Positions 19,266-28,095 of a DNA stretch of 64,000 nucleotides are shown piece by piece. Under the pieces are notes generated by a model. The model worked only from the letters and a program-made list of their open reading frames with translations. It was not told the DNA's origin and did no database searches. Origin of the DNA: Bacteroidota bacterium (lineage in GTDB: Bacteria > Bacteroidota > Ignavibacteria > Ignavibacteriales > Ignavibacteriaceae). The DNA lies in assembly GCA_021824565.1 (NCBI GenBank), contig JAKAKL010000083.1, positions 1-64,000 on the forward strand, in the 5' to 3' direction. Position 1 is the first letter of the stretch, and every line of letters starts with the position of its first letter. A program made the position numbers and the translations under genes.

Positions 19266-20606
19266 CTACTTTATAATTATCTTGCCGGAGTTGATCATAT
19301 TATTTGCCTGAGCAAGCGCCTGATAAACCGTCATCTCGCCGCTTATCGCTTTATGTATATAATAAGCAAGTATATCCGAAATGCTCGTATAATCTTCTCT
19401 GAACGGGCGATGAATTCCACGGTCGATTATTTTTTTGAAGAACGTCAGTTTCGGATATTTCGGATCGTCATAAAAGCTATTCAGTATAGGTAAATAACCT
19501 CCTTTATTGAATAATATTTCTTGAGCCTTTTTGCTTATAATGAATTTTAAAAATTTTATCGCCGCCTCTTTATTACGGGATGATTTTGAAAGCATTAAAT
19601 TCCATCCGCCTAGTATGGCTCCCGGAGGCGCTCCTGCAAGCCTCGGCAGCGGCGCATAATTAATAATTTTTTTTTGGTCGGTATAGTTATAAAGATTTTT
19701 TTTATCTTTTTCGTAGCTGGGCCATCCCCGAAGAAAGTAACCGTTGTTAGTAATAAAATATTCGAAGCTTGCTGTCTCGTCGAACTCAAGAACGTTGGGA
19801 GGAGAAACGTGATAACGCTGGACTAAATCTACAAGAAGCTGCAGAGCATTTTCAGACGCCGGTGTAAGCAAGTTAATTTTTCTTTGACGTTCAAAAATTT
19901 TCGGCGACTTCGCGAGGACAAGTTCCATATAGCTGCAAATAAGACCTTCGTAATCTGCAGCCGGGAAAATATAAAACGGATTTTCTTTTGTATTTAATTG
20001 CCTGCCTAATTTTATAAAATCGTCCCATGTTATAGTATCATCAAGTTTAGAAATAAGCCGCTTATAGTTTTTCAGTTTCTCAAGAAGATCCTGGCGATAA
20101 TACATTATAGCCGCATCGATATTAATAGGCACTGCTACAAGCGTATCATTGGAATAACACGACTCCAAAGGCTCCGGCAAAATGTTTTTTATTTCATTCT
20201 GATTAATAAAATTATTAAGAGGCTCTCCCCACTTTGCAAAACGCTTCACCCAAATTTGATCAACTGAAAACAGATCGAACTTATCACTCTTGCTTCTTAA
20301 CGCTCTTGCAATTAATTCTTTCCTGTCGTTCGTAGTAAATTCCTTAAAAGATAAGTCAATAGGAACAACCTTTATTTTGCCCTTATTCTCTTTATTAAAT
20401 TCATCGATCATTAATTGATGTGCATAAGAAATGTCACCGGCATAATATATTTCAACAACCTTGTTCGTTTCAGGAAAAGTCGAACGAAGCATTATAAAAA
20501 GATATACCGTCAGTGCTATTAAAGCTAAAAGAAATGTTCCGAAAGGCGAATATAAAAAGATAAAAAAAGATTTAAGCCTGTGTATATTTTTATTTCCTAT
20601 TAACAA
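19266..20606 (-). CDS. Membrane-anchored extracellular sugar-binding protein (SBP_bac_1 type)
   Basis: 446 residues. An uncleaved-looking N-terminal helix (about 14-38, FFIFLYSPFGTFLLALIAL) anchors a family 1 solute-binding fold. It shows the typical VVEIYYAGDISY start, the lobe-crossing DLFSVDQIW strand, the TWDDFIKLGRQL segment and a C-terminal AAIKFLKFIISKKAQEILF helix. Family members bind oligosaccharides for ABC importers, but no ABC permease or ATPase gene is nearby. Instead a histidine kinase and a sigma-54 regulator follow in the same operon. A sensory role presenting the ligand to the kinase is therefore inferred. The start is a TTG with no clear Shine-Dalgarno, and the frame is open upstream, so the exact N-terminus is uncertain. 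Confidence 0.82.
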   Translation of the reverse strand: MLIGNKNIHRLKSFFIFLYSPFGTFLLALIALTVYLFIMLRSTFPETNKVVEIYYAGDISYAHQLMIDEFNKENKGKIKVVPIDLSFKEFTTNDRKELIARALRSKSDKFDLFSVDQIWVKRFAKWGEPLNNFINQNEIKNILPEPLESCYSNDTLVAVPINIDAAIMYYRQDLLEKLKNYKRLISKLDDTITWDDFIKLGRQLNTKENPFYIFPAADYEGLICSYMELVLAKSPKIFERQRKINLLTPASENALQLLVDLVQRYHVSPPNVLEFDETASFEYFITNNGYFLRGWPSYEKDKKNLYNYTDQKKIINYAPLPRLAGAPPGAILGGWNLMLSKSSRNKEAAIKFLKFIISKKAQEILFNKGGYLPILNSFYDDPKYPKLTFFKKIIDRGIHRPFREDYTSISDILAYYIHKAISGEMTVYQALAQANNMINSGKIIIK

Positions 20607-20920
20607 AATAAAAAACTTTTGAGTTGTGAGAATAAATGTATTAACTATATTTTGATTAAATATAAATTAAAAAGTTATTATTGCAAAAAACATGCTGATA
20701 AATACCTGCAATTAGCGATCATTCAGAACATTTTTAATTATCACAAGGATAACGAATATTATAACTTTTATAATGCTTTCCTCAAGAACTATTTCATTTA
20801 TTCAAAAAGAGATAAGTTTTTATTCAATCATATCTGGTCTAATTTTTGAAATTGCCTAATTATAAAATCCGCCTGCTGGGTTTTCAGATAAATAATTTTA
20901 ATTTATTACGGAGGAGCTAT
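20607..20920. other. Divergent control region between sensor operon and TonB receptor
   Basis: About 314 bp of very AT-rich DNA from which the sensor operon (minus) and the TonB receptor (plus) are transcribed. It must hold both promoters. I checked for a GG-N10-GC sigma-54 element and found only poorly spaced candidates. The receptor's Shine-Dalgarno GGAGGAG is at 20910-20916. A 76-codon frame at 20619-20849 is not convincing as a gene. Confidence 0.5.
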
Positions 20921-23713
20921 ATGACACATTTTATTTACAAGCAATTAATTAAAAAATTTCTGCTGCTGTTTTCTATGATACTGCTAATATCGTTGGAAGT
21001 TTTTGCACAGGGAACTGTAAAAGGCAAGGTAACTGATCAGGACGGTAAAGCTGTCCCTTTTGTTAACATTGTAATTGTTAATACTAACCTCGGCGCTGCT
21101 ACTGACATAGAAGGAAACTATTTAATAAAAAATGTTCCTGTTGGTTCACAAAACATAAGAGTAAGTGCTGTCGGCTACCGTGCTGTTACGACTAATATAA
21201 AGATAACTGAAAAAGAGACTGCTATAAAGAATTTTACTCTTGCGCAGGACTTACTCGGGATGCATGAAGTGGTAGTCACCGGAAGTGCGCTTCCTATACA
21301 AAAGTTGAATGCCACAAATTCCATCAGCACTCTAAACCCAAGAGAGTTGGAACTTGCTCAGCCGCAAAGCACTACTGAATTTATGAAATATATACCTGGT
21401 TTCACTAGAGTTGAGAGTTCAGGCGGATATGTTAATGAAAATTACACTGTGCGCGGAATATACTCCACAATCTATATAATGTTCATGGAAGACGGACTAC
21501 CCGATTTCCCGACTCAAAATATTTTCTTCATGAACACAGATAATCTTTTTAGAATTGACAATAATGTACAGCGTGTTGAGGTAGTTCGCGGCGGAAGTGC
21601 AGGTCTTTTCGGCTCGAATACTCCAGCTGCCGTCATTAACTTAATCTCAAAAACCGGTGGACCTACAATCGGCGGTGAAACCTCGATGCAGGTTGGAACC
21701 CAAGGTCTAGCTAAGGTAGATTTTAATGTCAACGGACCGCTAAGTCCCGACTGGAGATTTAATCTCGGAGGTTTTTATCTATATGACCACGGCGTTAGAA
21801 ACCCGGGCTTCCCCGGCAATCACGGTGGAGAGCTTCAAGCTAATGTCACCAGGCTTCTCGGCAACGGCTACATCAGAGTATATGGTAAATACATAAATGA
21901 CCAGAGCCAGTTCATCCTCGATCTGCCGCATAACGATCCAAACAACCCAACGCAATTTGTACCGGGCTTCGGAACCTACGGTTCTTTCAATTCGCCTGAA
22001 GGACTTGATATTTCTGTACCAACACCGGATGGTTCACTGTCTCTCCCGCTTGGCAATGGACTTTCTACTAACGCCGGCTGGTTAACTGGAGAGTTATATC
22101 TTACTTTCCCTGACGGCTGGAGCGTAAAGAATCAAATGCAGGTGATGAGCAATCAACAGCAATGGAATGCAATAATCCCAGGCAACGCGGAACCAATTAG
22201 CGCGTTTGAGAGTTCCCAACTTGCCAATCTGCAGAGTCGAGGTTATATTCCAGTTAACGCAACAAATATCCAGTGGAATCTTACTTACACGAACATCCTT
22301 GATGCGCTTGGAAACCATGTTGCATTTCCTAACTCCGGTTATTCTCCGGATAATAATCTCATAGCGCCGGGAAACGAATGGCACGTCGCTAAACCGATGT
22401 CCGCATTCCAAGAGCAGCTTCAGATCAACAAGTCTTTAGATCTTGGCGGAAATGTATTATATCATCATGACCTCAGCTTGATACTTTATTTCGCAAATTA
22501 TTCTATGGGAAATAACTGGTATTTTCCTACAGTACTGACTGATGTTCAGGATATTACTCACTTCATCGATGCTGCAGTCACTTATACTGATCCAACAACG
22601 TTAACAACAAAGACACTCAATGTTACGAAAAACGGATTCACGAATTACATGTCCTACTTCGTAAATGGATCGGGACAATCTTACATTTTAGACGGAGTGT
22701 TGAGCGATCAAACTATGGTCACGGACAGGTTGCGACTTAACATCGCCGGACGCTGGGAAAGCGACAGCTTTGTTCAGACAACTGAGAACAATTCTAACTT
22801 CAGCCCAAACGGCACTCCGCTGCCTGATTCTGCCTCGATTATAAATAGTGGAGTGGGACCATACGCAATTGAGACATACGGGAACGGAAGTTACCGTCAT
22901 ATGAGTACAACACTGCATGACTGGGCTTTTTCGGCTGGACTTAACTATGACATCATTCCGAATATCCTGGCATTTTATGCAAACTTCAGCCGTGCATATG
23001 AAATGCCTTCGCTCGATAATCTTTTGCAAAGCCAGCCTTCAGCAGTTGCTCAGTTCCAGGACGAAAGAACACTTCAATATGAAGGCGGCTTCAAATATTA
23101 CAGCGACCTGCTTTCTTTCAATGCCGATGTCTTCTGGGCTGACCTGAGAAATATAAACAGCCAGGGCGCAATAAACACTCCTAGTGGTGGAGTTGTGTGG
23201 ATAACCAACTATTCTCCCGAACAAAAGGCTTATGGTATTGAAGCAGACATTACATATACACCAGTAGACGGATTATTCCTTCGAGGAAACTGGACGTTGC
23301 TTAGATCAGAGTACGCCAACGGCGCAGGACCAGATATAGGTTCACTAATTAATGGTATTCCAAATTCCGTCGGCGACCTTTTAGCAACTTATACTCTTGA
23401 TAATTGGACTCTTGAGGCTGATTGGCATTATGTCGGCAACCGTGTTGGTGGAAAAAGTTTCCAGGGTTATACTCCTGATAACGTGCCAACCTTCATTGCC
23501 GGCACAGCGCTGCCTGCTTATAACTATATGAATATGAGCCTCTCCTACTATATTCCTTCGCAAGCGATTACTATAGCTCTTGGCCTGACGAACTTGTATC
23601 AGGATCAGGGACTTGAGGAAGGTAATCCGAGAGCAAATTCAGTCGGCAATTATTTCCTTGCACGACCTATTCTGCCGAGAAGGATGACGTTGACTGCAAC
23701 ATACGCTTTTTAA
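20921..23713 (+). CDS. TonB-dependent receptor, alpha-glucoside region
   Basis: 930 residues from ATG 20921, chosen because GGAGGAG lies 5 bases upstream; the longer frame from 20846 lacks a ribosome-binding site. A signal peptide ends near EVFAQG. Residues about 30-115 are a carboxypeptidase-regulatory-like beta-sandwich (GKVTDQDGKAVPFVNIVI), followed by the plug domain (VVVTGS start, VRGIYSTIY, RVEVVRGGSAGLFG) and a 22-strand-type barrel ending RRMTLTATYAF. It energises uptake across the outer membrane with TonB-ExbBD. No SusD partner is adjacent, so it is not a classical SusCD pair. It is divergent from the sugar-sensor operon and followed by a GH65 hydrolase, so an alpha-linked glucodisaccharide is a reasonable guess for the substrate. 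Confidence 0.93.
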   Translation: MTHFIYKQLIKKFLLLFSMILLISLEVFAQGTVKGKVTDQDGKAVPFVNIVIVNTNLGAATDIEGNYLIKNVPVGSQNIRVSAVGYRAVTTNIKITEKETAIKNFTLAQDLLGMHEVVVTGSALPIQKLNATNSISTLNPRELELAQPQSTTEFMKYIPGFTRVESSGGYVNENYTVRGIYSTIYIMFMEDGLPDFPTQNIFFMNTDNLFRIDNNVQRVEVVRGGSAGLFGSNTPAAVINLISKTGGPTIGGETSMQVGTQGLAKVDFNVNGPLSPDWRFNLGGFYLYDHGVRNPGFPGNHGGELQANVTRLLGNGYIRVYGKYINDQSQFILDLPHNDPNNPTQFVPGFGTYGSFNSPEGLDISVPTPDGSLSLPLGNGLSTNAGWLTGELYLTFPDGWSVKNQMQVMSNQQQWNAIIPGNAEPISAFESSQLANLQSRGYIPVNATNIQWNLTYTNILDALGNHVAFPNSGYSPDNNLIAPGNEWHVAKPMSAFQEQLQINKSLDLGGNVLYHHDLSLILYFANYSMGNNWYFPTVLTDVQDITHFIDAAVTYTDPTTLTTKTLNVTKNGFTNYMSYFVNGSGQSYILDGVLSDQTMVTDRLRLNIAGRWESDSFVQTTENNSNFSPNGTPLPDSASIINSGVGPYAIETYGNGSYRHMSTTLHDWAFSAGLNYDIIPNILAFYANFSRAYEMPSLDNLLQSQPSAVAQFQDERTLQYEGGFKYYSDLLSFNADVFWADLRNINSQGAINTPSGGVVWITNYSPEQKAYGIEADITYTPVDGLFLRGNWTLLRSEYANGAGPDIGSLINGIPNSVGDLLATYTLDNWTLEADWHYVGNRVGGKSFQGYTPDNVPTFIAGTALPAYNYMNMSLSYYIPSQAITIALGLTNLYQDQGLEEGNPRANSVGNYFLARPILPRRMTLTATYAF

Positions 23714-23741
23714 GCTATACGCTTAAATAAGTTCTTTTCAT

Positions 23742-23793
23742 CGGCGCTGGTTTGGCTTCCGTTCTCCTTAACCAGCGTCGATTTGTTTTTATT
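23742..23793 (+). terminator. Terminator after the TonB receptor
   Basis: CGCTGGTT at 23745-23752 pairs with AACCAGCG at 23770-23777, extended by an outer CG pair and followed by ATTTGTTTTTATT. It lies 29 bases after the receptor stop and separates it from the GH65 gene. Confidence 0.75.
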
Positions 23794-23871
23794 AAATATA
23801 AAATTTTATTTCAACTTGAACTTCTTATTAATTGTGTCTTATATTATATTGAAACTTAACTGGATTGTATC

Positions 23872-26028
23872 ATGAATAAAATAAAATTTCAGATGGCGCT
23901 GTTCGGACTTTTATTTTTCATTTCGTGCAAACTTTCTGCACAGGATTCATCATTTATCTTTACAACGCATTCTCAAGAAAATTATTTTCCAACATATATT
24001 GGCAACGGCTATCTTAGCCTTGCCTCCACCCCGCTTGGGTGTGATGCCGCCGAATCTTATTTAGCAGGAGTTTACGACGAAGCTAAAGATGATATATCAA
24101 GAATTGCCGCTCTTCCCGAATGGAATGAGATAAATATAAAAATCGGCGATAAATGGCTGGACGATTCGCCTAAAGATTTTTCAATAGAAAATTATACACA
24201 GTCAATTGATATGTACTCCGGCGTACTGACGACTTCTTATACGATTTCAAATCAAGGCAAAGAAGCCGAAGTGAATATTGAGTCGTTCATAAGCCGCGAT
24301 AAAGATAATATTGCAGCTATAAAATTTGAAATTAAACCGCGTTTCAGCGGCGAAGTTGCATTGACCTTTCCACTTAAAGAAAGAAATCCGCCCGAAAGAT
24401 TTGACCTCGCAATTTTGAAAACCATCAAAGGATATACGAATGATAAATGGCCTTACGTTTGGTATCCGGGCTTTATCAAAGTAACTTCGGCTAGATCAGA
24501 CATGAAAAGTAAAACTCTAAGCTTAGAAGGGAAAACTGTCGGTAAGAATATAAAAATATTTTTAGCGGCTAAAGTAGATTGGAACGGCAATCTGCACAAA
24601 CTTAAAACAAGTTCAGATAAACTGGCGGGAGGTAAAGAGTACATCTTATCATTTAAAGCAGACGCAAATCAGGCTTATACATTTTACAAATTTATTTTCG
24701 CTGAAAAAGGAAACAGACTTAGCAAGAGTAAATCAGAATTAAAAAGTCTTTACCGGTTTTCCAGCGCATCATACAATAAGCTTTTAAGTTCAAGTAAAAA
24801 AGCCTGGGCGAAGTTGTGGAGTACCGATATAATTGTAAAGGGAAATTTTTCTTTTCAAAAAAATATTCACGCGTTTGAATATTATTTGTTAAGCAGCTGC
24901 AACAAGGACGCTGATATCAGCATCCCGCCGATGGGACTTGCGACAGCAGGTTACTACGGACATCTTTTCTGGGACGGCGATACATGGATGATGCCTGCGC
25001 TTCTACTTATGCATCCTGAGTTCGCTAAGAATATCGTTCAATATAGATATAATACTTTGAATACAGCTTTAAAGAACGCAATTAAGAATGGATTTAAAGG
25101 CGCCATGTTCCCATGGGAAGGCGACGACGCAGGCAAGGAATCTATTCCAATGTTCGCAATACAAAATGCCACCAACGAAATTCATGTTACCGGCGACGTC
25201 GCGTATGCTCAATGGCAGTATTATCTTGCCACAGGAGATGTGAATTGGTTAAGAAATTACGGATGGAAAGTAATTGAAAAGTGCGCGGAGTTTTGGGTCA
25301 GCAGAGTTGACTACAATAAAGATAAGAAAAAATACGAAGTAAAAAATGTTGTCTCTGTCGATGAAGGTTTGATTGGAATAAACAACGATGTATACACAAA
25401 TGCAGTTGCAAGGAAAACATTGCAAGCAGCTATAGCTGCTGCAAAAGTATTAAATATAAAACCCGATAAAAATTGGAGCGAAATAGAAAAGAATTTTTAT
25501 ATCCCATTCGATGCTGAGAAAAAATATAATCCGACATATGAAAATGCGCCGATCGATAAACAAGGCTCTGTTGCGTGTCTTCTTCAATATCCGTTAGAAA
25601 TAAAGCAGGATGATGACGTCATTAAAAATAATCTAAGCTATGCTGTGCAGGATATTGAACGGCGTGGAAACGGGGTAATGATGGGAACTACCTTTCTGCC
25701 GATCATTGCCGCCGAGCTTAATGATAATTCTCTCTTTAACAAATTAGTTCCCTTAAGTTATGAACATAATCTGAGACCGCCGTTTAATGCAATTACTGAA
25801 ACTCCGAATAATGTAAATTATAATTTCCTTACCGGAGCGGGCGGATTTTTACAGCAGGTTATTTTCGGCTATACTGGACTAAGGCTTACCGATAAAGGTC
25901 TGGTTGAAAGCTTTAAGCCAATGTTACCTGAAGGAGTGAACGAACTGATCCTGAAAAATTTTAAATTCCACAATCAAGCTTACGACTTTATCGTTAAAGA
26001 CGGCAAACTTGAAAAGATTAAGGAATAA
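23872..26028 (+). CDS. Secreted GH65-family alpha-glucoside hydrolase
   Basis: 718 residues with an N-terminal signal peptide (LFGLLFFISCKLSAQ; either a lipobox FISC or cleavage after SA). An N-terminal beta-sandwich precedes the (alpha/alpha)6 barrel of GH65, recognisable by FWDGDTWMMPA, GAMFPWEGDDAGKE and NEIHVTGDVAYAQWQYY. The general-acid Glu is probably Glu498 in SVDEGLIGINND. A second acid, Glu643 in AITETPNNVNYNFLTGAGGF, matches the base position of GH65 hydrolases, so hydrolysis is favoured over phosphorolysis. Known relatives include kojibiose hydrolase, acid trehalase and the hydroxylysine-linked glucosidase. Periplasmic release of glucose from trehalose or kojibiose-like sugar fits the neighbouring receptor and trehalase. 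It converges on nagB with a 21-bp gap. Confidence 0.82.
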   Translation: MNKIKFQMALFGLLFFISCKLSAQDSSFIFTTHSQENYFPTYIGNGYLSLASTPLGCDAAESYLAGVYDEAKDDISRIAALPEWNEINIKIGDKWLDDSPKDFSIENYTQSIDMYSGVLTTSYTISNQGKEAEVNIESFISRDKDNIAAIKFEIKPRFSGEVALTFPLKERNPPERFDLAILKTIKGYTNDKWPYVWYPGFIKVTSARSDMKSKTLSLEGKTVGKNIKIFLAAKVDWNGNLHKLKTSSDKLAGGKEYILSFKADANQAYTFYKFIFAEKGNRLSKSKSELKSLYRFSSASYNKLLSSSKKAWAKLWSTDIIVKGNFSFQKNIHAFEYYLLSSCNKDADISIPPMGLATAGYYGHLFWDGDTWMMPALLLMHPEFAKNIVQYRYNTLNTALKNAIKNGFKGAMFPWEGDDAGKESIPMFAIQNATNEIHVTGDVAYAQWQYYLATGDVNWLRNYGWKVIEKCAEFWVSRVDYNKDKKKYEVKNVVSVDEGLIGINNDVYTNAVARKTLQAAIAAAKVLNIKPDKNWSEIEKNFYIPFDAEKKYNPTYENAPIDKQGSVACLLQYPLEIKQDDDVIKNNLSYAVQDIERRGNGVMMGTTFLPIIAAELNDNSLFNKLVPLSYEHNLRPPFNAITETPNNVNYNFLTGAGGFLQQVIFGYTGLRLTDKGLVESFKPMLPEGVNELILKNFKFHNQAYDFIVKDGKLEKIKE

Positions 26029-26049
26029 TTCTTTTTGCTGTGAATAAAT

Positions 26050-26862
26050 TTATTTTAACAACGAAGCAGGATCAAGATGAGCTGCTTCAATATCTTTAAA
26101 GTACTTAACTGTTGCTACTTTTAATTCGTATGTGGATTGTTCGTCGCAAACAATAATGCCTTTGGGATGAAGCTGCAACGCGCTTACTGTCCACATATGA
26201 TTCACGCCTTCTTCAACAACTTTAGACAACGCTCTTGCTTTGCTCAAGCCGCTGATTATAATTAAAACTTCTTCAGCGTCGAGAACTGTTTTAACGCCAA
26301 CGGTCAAAGCAGTTTTAGGCACTTTATTAATATCGTTATCGAAAAATCTTGAGTTGGCAATAATTGTATCCATAGTTAAAGTTTTAACGCGGGTTAATGA
26401 GCCGAGAGATGATGCAGGCTCGTTAAATGCTATATGACCATCGGGACCAATCCCGCCGACAAATAAATCTATTCCGCCAGCCTGATGAATTTTCTTTTCA
26501 TAATCTTCGCATTCTTTCTCAAGGTTTTTTGCGTTGCCGTTAAGTATGTTCACCTGCTTTTTGTCGATATCTATGTGGCTGAAAAAATGACTCCACATAA
26601 AAGAATGATAGCTTTCCGGGTGATCTTCCGGCAGCGCAACATACTCATCCATATTAAATGTTGTAACATATTTAAATGAAACAACTCCTTTTTTATTGAG
26701 CCTCACCAATTCTTTATACATCCCAATCGGTGAAGAGCCGGTAGGCAGACCAAGGACAAAGCGCTTTTTTGCGGTCGGCTTAAATTCTTTTATCCTTGAA
26801 ACGACATAATTGGCTGCCCACTGCGAAACAACGTCGTAAGTTGGTTGTATTATTAATCTCAT
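26050..26862 (-). CDS. nagB: Glucosamine-6-phosphate deaminase
   Basis: 270 residues, full length for NagB, which converts glucosamine-6-phosphate to fructose-6-phosphate and ammonia. The family motifs are clear: [16 protein letters not shown] (phosphate and substrate binding), [10 protein letters not shown] with the catalytic Asp, and [17 protein letters not shown] with the catalytic His. It is the last gene of the chitin operon and follows nagA by about 50 bp. It completes the route from chitin-derived GlcNAc into glycolysis. Confidence 0.97.
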   Translation of the reverse strand: MRLIIQPTYDVVSQWAANYVVSRIKEFKPTAKKRFVLGLPTGSSPIGMYKELVRLNKKGVVSFKYVTTFNMDEYVALPEDHPESYHSFMWSHFFSHIDIDKKQVNILNGNAKNLEKECEDYEKKIHQAGGIDLFVGGIGPDGHIAFNEPASSLGSLTRVKTLTMDTIIANSRFFDNDINKVPKTALTVGVKTVLDAEEVLIIISGLSKARALSKVVEEGVNHMWTVSALQLHPKGIIVCDEQSTYELKVATVKYFKDIEAAHLDPASLLK

Positions 26863-26915
26863 TTATTACCTCTTATAATTTTTCAAAATATTTACGATAA
26901 ATTTATTTTGAAGCT

Positions 26916-28091
26916 TTAATTAATATCTTTAGCATTTCTATCATAGGCGACCTTGCCGCCAAGGATAGTCATGTCAACTTCATATTTATCATTCATTATA
27001 ACAATATCAGCATCTTTACCAACAGCCAGTATTCCTTTTTTATGATCCAGGTCGAGAACTTTCACGCCGTTAAGAGAAGCCATGCGGACTGCTTCAGTAA
27101 CTCTTGCGCCTGCTGTCTCGACCATATTTTTCACTGCTGCATTCAGAGTTAAAGTACTTCCGGCAAGCGTGCCATCGGCAAGAAAAGCTTTCTTCCCTTT
27201 CATATAAATTTTCTGATCTGCAAATTCATATTCTCCCTCATGCATCCCGCCGGCGCGGATTGAATCGGAGACTAAAATAATTCCGCTTGCGCCTTTCAAT
27301 TTTATAAGCAATTCCATAACAGCCGGATGTACGTGAAGAGTATCTGCTATTAATTCAATCTTTAATTCGGTATGAAGCAAAGAGCCGAGAATAATTCCCG
27401 GGTGCCTGTGATGGAACGGCTCCATTGCATTGAAGATGTGAGTGACATGCGCCGCGCCGTTATCAATCGCATTTTCAACTTCATCATAAGTTGCCATTGA
27501 GTGACCAATTGAAAGAACTACTCCGACTTTTGCGGCAGCCTGCATAACGCCTACTGCACCGGGAAGCTCTGGCGCGATTGTCATTATTCTTATTTTCCCT
27601 TTTGATGCTTCCCAAATCTTGTTCCATGACTCAACGGAAGGTTTCCACAAATAGCTTTCGTTCATTGCTCCCTTAAGCTGCTTATTCAAATATGGACCTT
27701 CCATGTGGATCCCGCGAATATTGGTTTTAGGATGATCGTCAATGTAATCTGCTAATCGTCTTAAATCTTTAAGCAAAAGTTTTTCCGGTTTAGCAAATAA
27801 GGATGCAAGAACTGTCGTCGAACCGTGAGCCAATAAATACCGGCTGATTTTTTCAATGCTTTCATCCGAATCATCTGCAAATCCAAAGCCTGCCCCGCCG
27901 TGCGTAAGCAAATCTACAAAACCCGGACAAACCATTTTCCCTTCAATATTATAGACATTACAATTCTTAGGTATTTTCGTGTCGGATGATTTTCCTAACT
28001 CCGATATTTTCCCGTCGTCAATAATTAAAACGCCGTCATTCAAAATTCTAAATGGAGTTATTATCTTACCGCCCACCAATGCTGTCTTCAT
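26916..28091 (-). CDS. nagA: N-acetylglucosamine-6-phosphate deacetylase
   Basis: About 391 residues, an amidohydrolase that deacetylates GlcNAc-6-phosphate. Motifs include PGFVDLLTHGGAGFGFADDS, a metal-site Glu in GIHMEGPYLN, SIGHSMATYDE, THIFNAMEPFHHRHPG and the catalytic Asp in ILVSDSIRAGG. ATG 28091 (MKTALVGG) is preferred over ATG 28109 because AAGGAA lies just before it. That Shine-Dalgarno overlaps the end of the upstream GH18 gene (stop at 28096), so the two are co-transcribed. The gene pairs with nagB downstream. Confidence 0.96.
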   Translation of the reverse strand: MKTALVGGKIITPFRILNDGVLIIDDGKISELGKSSDTKIPKNCNVYNIEGKMVCPGFVDLLTHGGAGFGFADDSDESIEKISRYLLAHGSTTVLASLFAKPEKLLLKDLRRLADYIDDHPKTNIRGIHMEGPYLNKQLKGAMNESYLWKPSVESWNKIWEASKGKIRIMTIAPELPGAVGVMQAAAKVGVVLSIGHSMATYDEVENAIDNGAAHVTHIFNAMEPFHHRHPGIILGSLLHTELKIELIADTLHVHPAVMELLIKLKGASGIILVSDSIRAGGMHEGEYEFADQKIYMKGKKAFLADGTLAGSTLTLNAAVKNMVETAGARVTEAVRMASLNGVKVLDLDHKKGILAVGKDADIVIMNDKYEVDMTILGGKVAYDRNAKDIN

Positions 28092-28095
28092 TCTT

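Noticed and set aside
20619-20849. 76-codon plus-strand frame between the sensor operon and TonB receptor
   Set aside because: Lies in the divergent promoter region, composition is that of AT-rich intergenic DNA (Tyr, Lys, Asn, Phe) and there is no Shine-Dalgarno.
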